In this document: piece after piece, positions 59,236-64,000 of the stretch
Numbering within the stretch: the stretch's first letter is position 1
How the letters are laid out: every line of letters begins with the position of its first letter
Origin: Guptibacillus hwajinpoensis
GTDB taxonomy: Bacteria; Bacillota; Bacilli; Bacillales; Guptibacillaceae
NCBI RefSeq assembly: GCF_020171785.1
Contig: NZ_JAIVAE010000003.1
Location: 62,001 to 126,000, forward strand
Direction: 5' to 3'
Length of the DNA stretch: 64,000 bases
Made by a program: the position numbers and the translations under genes
Notes under the pieces: model-generated
What the model was told of the DNA's origin: nothing
Seen by the model: only the letters and a program-made list of their open reading frames with translations
Databases searched by the model: none

Positions 59236-60202
59236 ACTTGATCCACAATCAGAAAAACTACTTAAGAAAATCGCTTCAAGAATGAAGGAGTTGCAACATC
59301 CTCCTCTTGAATTACTAACACCAGAAATGTCACGTTATTATTACGACGAAGCTCGCGCATATTTTAAGCCTCTGCCTTCAAATCAAATACACTCAGAGGA
59401 AACAAGAATTGGCAGCCATCAAATCCCAATTCGTATTTATCAACCAGAAGGTTTTCATCATCTTCCTGTATTCATCTACATGCATGGTGGCGGGTGGGTT
59501 TTTGGATCACTTGATAGCTGTGAATCATTTTGTCAATACATAGCAGAGAAGTGCAAGTGTATCGTGATTTCTGTAGGGTATCGACTTGCGCCTGAACACA
59601 AATATCCTGCTGCATTGCTGGATACAATTGATGCCGTGCTCTGGACAGTTGAGCACATTTCATCGTTTGGGGGAGACATCAACAGGCTTTCTATTGGTGG
59701 GGAATCTTCAGGTGGGAATTTGGCTGCTGCCGCTTGTATTGCCCTTCATCAAAAAGTAGCGATTCATCATCAATTTTTAATTAATCCAGTCACAAATTAT
59801 GCATTTGATTCTCCTTCTTATCTTGAAGATTACCAATTTAATTTAACATCTGAGAAAATGAAATGGTTTTGGCACCATTACCTTAAAGCCTCAAATGATG
59901 GTAAGGAAGCTTTTGCTTCTCCTTTACAAGTAGAAGATCAGATAGCTGAAAATCTTCCTCAAGCTTTAATCGTTACTGTTGAATATGATCCTTTAAGAAG
60001 TGAGGGAGAAGCTTATGCGAATAAACTAAAAAGAAATGGTGTAAACGTTACCCACCTTCAGTATGAAAAACTTGTTCATAGTTTTATCAATATGATTGGA
60101 GAAGTTGACATGGCTAAATCGGCTGTTGATCAGATGCTTCTTCATATGAAAGAATTTCTTTATGATAGTGAAGCAAAAACTCCATCTATGAAACCGGTTT
60201 AA
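59222..60202 (+). CDS. Alpha/beta hydrolase, HSL-family esterase
   Basis: 326 aa hydrolase. The oxyanion motif is MHGGGWVFGS, the nucleophile Ser is in GGESSGGN, the acid Asp in EYDPLRSEG and the His in LVHSFIN. Family members hydrolyse short acyl esters. ATG 59222 follows GAGGCGG and overlaps the preceding acyltransferase stop, so they are translated together. A link to siderophore maturation or release is only contextual, since schizokinen itself has no ester bond. Confidence 0.85.
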   Translation: MDHRKLDPQSEKLLKKIASRMKELQHPPLELLTPEMSRYYYDEARAYFKPLPSNQIHSEETRIGSHQIPIRIYQPEGFHHLPVFIYMHGGGWVFGSLDSCESFCQYIAEKCKCIVISVGYRLAPEHKYPAALLDTIDAVLWTVEHISSFGGDINRLSIGGESSGGNLAAAACIALHQKVAIHHQFLINPVTNYAFDSPSYLEDYQFNLTSEKMKWFWHHYLKASNDGKEAFASPLQVEDQIAENLPQALIVTVEYDPLRSEGEAYANKLKRNGVNVTHLQYEKLVHSFINMIGEVDMAKSAVDQMLLHMKEFLYDSEAKTPSMKPV

Positions 60203-60260
60203 TCCGTTAACTAAAGGGAAACTACCATGTAATGACAGGTTTTGTTAATGGAGGGGAATT

Positions 60261-61244
60261 ATGAAGTATCGACAGTTAGGACAAACCGACTTAAAGGTAA
60301 GTGAAGTTAGTTTTGGTACATGGGCCATCGGCGGAGCGTGGGGCAAGACAAATGACGCCCAAGCTCTTGAATCACTTCAATACGCGATCGATGCTGGGGT
60401 TAACTTCTTTGATACAGCAGATGTATACGGTGATGGTCATAGTGAAAAACTTCTTGCGAAAGCAACAAAAGGACAGGAAGATAAGATCCATATTGCAACG
60501 AAATTTTGTCGTGCAGGAGATATCCATGATCCAGCTACTTACTCTGAAGAAAGTGTGCGTTCATACTGTGAAGCAAGCTTAAAACGATTGGAACGCGATC
60601 AGATTGATCTTTTTCAAATCCACTGTCCACCAATTGAAATACTAAAAGATGGAGCTGTATTTCAAGTATTAGATAAGTTAAAGGAAGAAGGAAAAATACG
60701 TTATTACGGTGTTAGTGTTGAAACCGTAGAAGAAGGACTGCTATGTCTCGACTATCCAAGGGTTAGCGCATTGCAAGTTATTTTCAACCTTTTTAGACAA
60801 AAACCTTTAGAAGAGTTGTTTCCTAAAGCATATGAACAAGGGGTAGGAATCCTTACTCGGGTTCCACTTGCAAGCGGGTTATTAACTGGGAAATTCAAGA
60901 AAAACTCATCATTCGAAGAAGACGACCATCGTCACTTTAATCGAAATGGAGAAGCCTTTAATGTTGGGGAAACCTTTGCAGGGATTGAATTTGAAAAAGG
61001 GGTTGAATTAAGTAATGAAATCGATTGGATTGCTCGAGATCGAGAGAGCATGACAACCGCAGCCTTAAAATGGATCCTTGAACATAAGGAAGTCTCTTGT
61101 GTTATTCCTGGCTTTAAAAATAGTGACCAGGTGAAACAGAATCTTAAAGCGGTAGAAGTTCCTGATTTTACGAAAGAAGAGATGGAGAAGCTTAAAGCGT
61201 TCTATGAGCAAGAAGTTCATGGACTAATTAGAGGAGCTTATTAA
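60261..61244 (+). CDS. Aldo/keto reductase
   Basis: 327 aa NADPH-dependent TIM-barrel reductase. The catalytic tetrad is visible: Asp and Tyr in FFDTADVYGDG, Lys in HIATKFC and His in LFQIHCP. NADPH contacts lie in ALKWILEHKEVSCVIPG. The site GGAGGGG precedes the ATG. It is followed 22 bases later by the OsmC-type selenoprotein gene and the two probably form one transcript ending at the 61735 terminator. That pairing suggests detoxification of carbonyls and peroxides, an inference. Confidence 0.88.
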   Translation: MKYRQLGQTDLKVSEVSFGTWAIGGAWGKTNDAQALESLQYAIDAGVNFFDTADVYGDGHSEKLLAKATKGQEDKIHIATKFCRAGDIHDPATYSEESVRSYCEASLKRLERDQIDLFQIHCPPIEILKDGAVFQVLDKLKEEGKIRYYGVSVETVEEGLLCLDYPRVSALQVIFNLFRQKPLEELFPKAYEQGVGILTRVPLASGLLTGKFKKNSSFEEDDHRHFNRNGEAFNVGETFAGIEFEKGVELSNEIDWIARDRESMTTAALKWILEHKEVSCVIPGFKNSDQVKQNLKAVEVPDFTKEEMEKLKAFYEQEVHGLIRGAY

Positions 61245-61266
61245 ATAAAGGAAAGGAGTTTTAAAG

Positions 61267-61731
61267 ATGGCAAACCCAATTGAAATTGCTAATATTCGGA
61301 TTGAGCAAGATAAAGATAAAAGCCGACGAGCTTATATCGCTGATTTCAAAGAACCTATACACTATGGAGTACATGGTGGTGTAAAAGATTTTTACAAAGC
61401 CACACCGGAGGTAGAACAACCTTCGACCCTCGATCATATTGTTGCAGCAGCTGGCGGCTGACTAACCGGTACATTATCCGGTGCGCTGGAAGCGCGCCAC
61501 ATACCAACTTATCCAAATAAGGTATCAGGAAAGTTTGAAGGAATCATTGAAGCGCCAGATGGCGTTCTTAAAATCACAAAAATCCGCTGTCATTATAAGT
61601 TAATTATTCCTTCTGAGAAGCGGGATGCAGCTGAAAGAGCGCTTAATGTGTTTGAACGAGGATGTCCTGTAGCCCAAACGTTAAAAGACTCCGTCGCTTT
61701 TGAACATGATTGGGAGATTATAGAAGAATAA
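61267..61731 (+). CDS. OsmC-family protein with predicted selenocysteine at TGA codon 65
   Basis: Read through one in-frame TGA (61459-61461), the frame gives 154 aa with both halves clearly OsmC-like. Before the TGA stand HYGVHGG and STLDHIVAAAGG; after it LTGTLSGALEARHIP, KITKIRC and RGCPVAQTL. Relatives have AAGGCLTG, so the TGA sits exactly at the redox-active Cys, and the partner Cys133 in RGCP is kept. No further stop occurs before TAA 61731. A SECIS-like hairpin lies downstream. OsmC-like selenoproteins are a known prokaryotic group. AAAGGAG precedes the ATG. A nonsense mutation is the alternative; the Sec machinery must exist elsewhere in the genome. Confidence 0.85.
61480..61498 (+). 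promoter_or_regulatory. Predicted bacterial SECIS element
   Basis: GGTGCGC (61480-61486) pairs with GCGCGCC (61492-61498), seven pairs with one G-T, around the loop TGGAA. The loop is five bases, has G at its second position, and begins 25 bases after the TGA, all within the usual bacterial SECIS limits. The stretch is far richer in GC than its surroundings. Confidence 0.75.
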
Positions 61732-61734
61732 ATG

Positions 61735-61773
61735 AAAGGCTGATGAATAAAACCATTCATCAGCCTTTCTTAT
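61735..61773 (+). terminator. Terminator of the AKR/OsmC transcript
   Basis: 14-base perfect arms (61735-61748 and 61755-61768, beginning AAAGGCTGATG) with an AAAACC loop, then CTTATT. Confidence 0.85.
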
Positions 61774-61845
61774 TGGAGATATTGGATTTTCTAGAAAAAT
61801 TTCATAAGATCAGACTCACAGATTACTAATGAAATAATCCGTGTA

Positions 61846-62733
61846 TTATTTCAGCTCAACAACCGGTTCAGCTAGATTAATAAACTCTTTCACAGCAAAA
61901 GGCAAATATTTATTTCGTTTCCAAATCAATCCGAGTTCTAAGTTTAAATTAGAGTGTCTAAGCTTTAATGTTTTAATTCTCTCATTATGGATTGAATTGG
62001 CAATTTTACTCGGTAGAAGTGCAATACCCAGTTTCGCTTCTACCATTTCAATCATAAAATCCTTTTGTGAGCTTTGACAGACGATGTTAGGGTAAAATTC
62101 ATTCTTCGAGCATTCTTCTAGAATTCGATCATATAAAGTGAAGTCATCTCGATACAAAATAAAGGGCTCATATTCGAGATCAGCAAGGTGGATTTCAGAG
62201 TACACTGCTAACGGATGCTCATCATGAACAATTAACATGAGCGGATCTTTGATAACCTGTATTGCTTCAAAACTACTATTTTTTAAAGGTGTGTTACAGA
62301 TCAATCCAATATCAAGAGAACCGTCATCAACGCCTTGTTTTATCATTTTGGACCCTACTTCAGTAAGTAGAATTTCTACTGTAGGATAGAGTGCCTTAAA
62401 CTGGCTGATGATCTTTGAAAAAAAAGCTGCACCGATGATAGGGGGGATCCCAATTTTGATTTCCCCCTTTTTTAATTCTGTAATATCTGAGAGCTCTGCT
62501 GTTAGGTTTTGAAAAGCATGCAGAACATGCTGGGCATTGACCAAAACAGCCTTACCAGCATCAGTCAATTCTAATTGCTTGGAACGATAGAAAAGGGGGA
62601 TGCCAAGCTCTGTTTCCAGATTCTTGATGGCTTTACTAATCGATGGTTGTGACACATGAAGTGTCGATGCTGCTTTTGTAAAACTTAGCTGTCTCGCCAC
62701 TTCTGAAAAATACTCAAGATGACGAATCTCCAA
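61846..62733 (-). CDS. LysR-family transcriptional regulator divergent from malate synthase G
   Basis: 295 aa regulator. The HTH is seen in LSFTKAASTLHVSQPSISK, and the effector domain from about residue 88 shows KIGIPPIIG and GIALLPSKIA. The start codon is TTG with TAGGAG upstream. It diverges from glcB with a clear LysR-type dyad between them, so it probably controls glyoxylate-related metabolism. A small dyad overlaps its stop codon (61830-61853), perhaps a weak terminator. Confidence 0.85.
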   Translation of the reverse strand: MEIRHLEYFSEVARQLSFTKAASTLHVSQPSISKAIKNLETELGIPLFYRSKQLELTDAGKAVLVNAQHVLHAFQNLTAELSDITELKKGEIKIGIPPIIGAAFFSKIISQFKALYPTVEILLTEVGSKMIKQGVDDGSLDIGLICNTPLKNSSFEAIQVIKDPLMLIVHDEHPLAVYSEIHLADLEYEPFILYRDDFTLYDRILEECSKNEFYPNIVCQSSQKDFMIEMVEAKLGIALLPSKIANSIHNERIKTLKLRHSNLNLELGLIWKRNKYLPFAVKEFINLAEPVVELK

Positions 62734-62789
62734 ACCTAATCACTCCTACTGCTGCGATATTTTATGCAAAATTCTGAATTATAACCTTA

Positions 62790-62808
62790 TGGCATACTCA
62801 ATATGCCA
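62790..62808. promoter_or_regulatory. LysR-type operator in the lysR/glcB gap
   Basis: TGGCATA-CTCAA-TATGCCA, perfect 7-base arms, with the T-N11-A spacing of LysR boxes inside it. It lies about 57 bases from the regulator start and about 100 bases from glcB, placed to act on both. Confidence 0.65.
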
Positions 62809-62908
62809 AATATGTATTATATTAATAACTATTTTTATTATAAGATAATACATAACAAAAGGACAGTACCACCGCGAGGTCCTGTTATCTTTACAAGGAG
62901 GAAATACA

Positions 62909-64000
62909 ATGGAAAAGTATACGAAGATCGGCTCTTTACAAGTTGCCACTGAACTCTATAACTTTATTAATTCCGATGTTATTCCAGGTACAGACGTTAC
63001 AAGTGATCAATTCTGGAATGGATTCGGTGAAATTGTGAAAGATCTCTCTCCTAAAAATAAAAGACTACTTTCAATTCGTGAAGAACTTCAACAAAAAATC
63101 AACGAATGGCATCAAGCAAATCCTAAGTACAGTTTCGAGGAGTACAAAACGTTTTTAACAAAATTAAATTATATTGAGAAGCAAACGGATGAATTTACGA
63201 TAACCACTACAAATGTAGACGATGAAATAGCTGTTCAGGCTGGACCGCAACTAGTTGTCCCAGTAAACAATGGACGTTACGCAATTAACGCTGCGAACGC
63301 AAGATGGGGAAGCCTTTATGACGCATTATATGGGACAGACGCCATTAGCGACGAAAACGGAGCAGACAAAGCCGGAAATTATAATCCAGTTCGTGGACAA
63401 AAAGTAATTGCATATGCAAAACGTTTTCTTGATTCAGCAGTCCCATTAAAAGAACGAAGCTATTCCGATATAAAGCGTTTTTCGATAGAGCAAGGGATGC
63501 TCAAAGTGCACTTTTCGGACAATAATGAAAGCGTTTTATTAAATAGGGATCAATTCGTGGGGTATCAAGGTAATGAAAATAATCCCGATGCCATTCTATT
63601 GAAAAACAATGATATCCACCTTGAAATTCAAATAGATCCCACTAATCCAATTGGTCAGACTGATCCGGCAGGCATTAAAGATGTATACGTAGAATCTGCC
63701 ATTACAACGATTATGGATTTTGAAGATTCAGTTGCTGCAGTAGATGCCGAAGATAAAGTACTTGTATATCGGAACTTTCTCGGCCTAATCAAAGGCGACA
63801 TTGTTGCATCCTTTACAAAAGGAAAAAAGACGATATCACGAACACTGAATCCCGATCGTGAATATATCTCCCCAGATGGTAAAGAATTCTCACTTCGTGG
63901 CCGCTCACTCATGTTTGCCCGTAATGTTGGTCACTTAATGACAACAAATGCCGTACTCGATCAATCAAACAGCGAAGTTCCAGAGGGTATCCTGGATACA
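62909..64000 (+). CDS. glcB: Malate synthase G, 3' end outside window
   Basis: First 364 codons of malate synthase G, which condenses glyoxylate with acetyl-CoA to malate. The frame is open to the window end. Landmarks are QLVVPVNNGRYAINAANARWGS region (seen as VNNGRYAINAANARWGSL), ALYGTDAI, VYVESAITTIMDFEDSVAAVD and RGRSLMFARNVGH. AAGGAGGAAA precedes the ATG. The G isoform usually serves glycolate/glyoxylate use rather than the isocitrate lyase shunt, which fits the GlcD-like and hydroxyacid oxidases in the window. Control by the divergent LysR protein is likely. Confidence 0.93.
   Translation, partial: MEKYTKIGSLQVATELYNFINSDVIPGTDVTSDQFWNGFGEIVKDLSPKNKRLLSIREELQQKINEWHQANPKYSFEEYKTFLTKLNYIEKQTDEFTITTTNVDDEIAVQAGPQLVVPVNNGRYAINAANARWGSLYDALYGTDAISDENGADKAGNYNPVRGQKVIAYAKRFLDSAVPLKERSYSDIKRFSIEQGMLKVHFSDNNESVLLNRDQFVGYQGNENNPDAILLKNNDIHLEIQIDPTNPIGQTDPAGIKDVYVESAITTIMDFEDSVAAVDAEDKVLVYRNFLGLIKGDIVASFTKGKKTISRTLNPDREYISPDGKEFSLRGRSLMFARNVGHLMTTNAVLDQSNSEVPEGILDT

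Noticed and set aside
61267-61461. A complete 64 aa protein ending at TGA
   Set aside because: It would end in the middle of the OsmC fold, while the same frame continues with conserved family sequence for 89 more codons.
61267-61731. OsmC gene as a simple nonsense pseudogene
   Set aside because: No frameshift or other stop is present, the ribosome site and terminator are intact, and TGA at exactly the catalytic Cys with a suitable hairpin downstream is unlikely by chance. It cannot be excluded without the Sec machinery.
62867-62886. ACCACCGCGAGGTCCT in the glcB leader resembling a T-box core
   Set aside because: The order differs from the T-box consensus (GGTACCGCG), no specifier stem or terminator is visible, and malate synthase is not an amino-acid gene. 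Only a short AGGAC/GTCCT pairing remains.
1-64000. CRISPR arrays, tRNA/rRNA genes and insertion sequences
   Set aside because: Reading for regularly spaced repeats, cloverleaf signatures and transposase motifs found none.

Overview
The window looks like chromosomal DNA of a low-GC Gram-positive bacterium, most likely a Bacillaceae member. Genes have strong AGGAGG-type ribosome sites, frequent TTG/GTG starts and compact intrinsic terminators. The gene set is Bacillus-like: YunD-type 5'-nucleotidase, aminopeptidase T, a YpvA-like helicase, a Ktr-type K+ system, flotillin, Fur-box siderophore genes and a sigma-W-like promoter. No rRNA, tRNA, insertion sequence or CRISPR array was seen.

Layout. 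1-12 kb: a 5'-truncated D-Ala-D-Ala carboxypeptidase, a channel-like membrane protein, a YeiH-type transporter divergent from a LysR regulator, an SF1 helicase, a VOC protein, an MFS permease, an FMN alpha-hydroxyacid oxidase, a 5'-nucleotidase and aminopeptidase T. 12-17 kb: a minimal tyrosine recombinase behind a cluster of short repeats, tryptophan 2,3-dioxygenase, a glycerol-1-phosphate dehydrogenase/HAD phosphatase pair, and threonine dehydratase. 17-29 kb: a luciferase-like oxidoreductase, a DinG/XPD helicase, an APH-like kinase, a histidine phosphatase, an MBL hydrolase, a two-gene K+ uptake system, PEP carboxylase and a CAP-domain lipoprotein. 29-33 kb: an acyl-CoA dehydrogenase with a two-gene MaoC dehydratase, then flotillin.

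33-49 kb is a coherent catabolic island. A GlcD-like oxidase and a PAS/AAA+/Fis sigma-54 activator are followed by two -24/-12 promoters. One precedes a ketopantoate-reductase-like gene. The other precedes an operon with a TAXI-TRAP uptake system, acyl-CoA ligase, two acyl-CoA dehydrogenases, enoyl-CoA hydratase, two 3-hydroxyacyl-CoA dehydrogenases, a thioesterase and a thiolase. The likely design is inducible uptake, CoA activation and beta-oxidation of a carboxylic acid whose identity the sequence does not reveal.

50-60 kb is an iron-regulated operon in the order rhbABCDEF, predicted to make schizokinen or a close relative (citrate plus two N-hydroxy-N-acetyl-diaminopropane arms). It is preceded by three Fur-box matches. 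After a terminator come a second, diverged siderophore-type acyltransferase and an HSL-family esterase.

60-64 kb holds the most striking signal. An aldo/keto reductase gene is followed by an OsmC-family gene whose frame crosses one in-frame TGA exactly where relatives carry cysteine, with a GC-rich hairpin of bacterial SECIS geometry just downstream. It is best read as a selenocysteine-containing OsmC protein. A LysR regulator divergent from malate synthase G (cut by the window end) closes the window.
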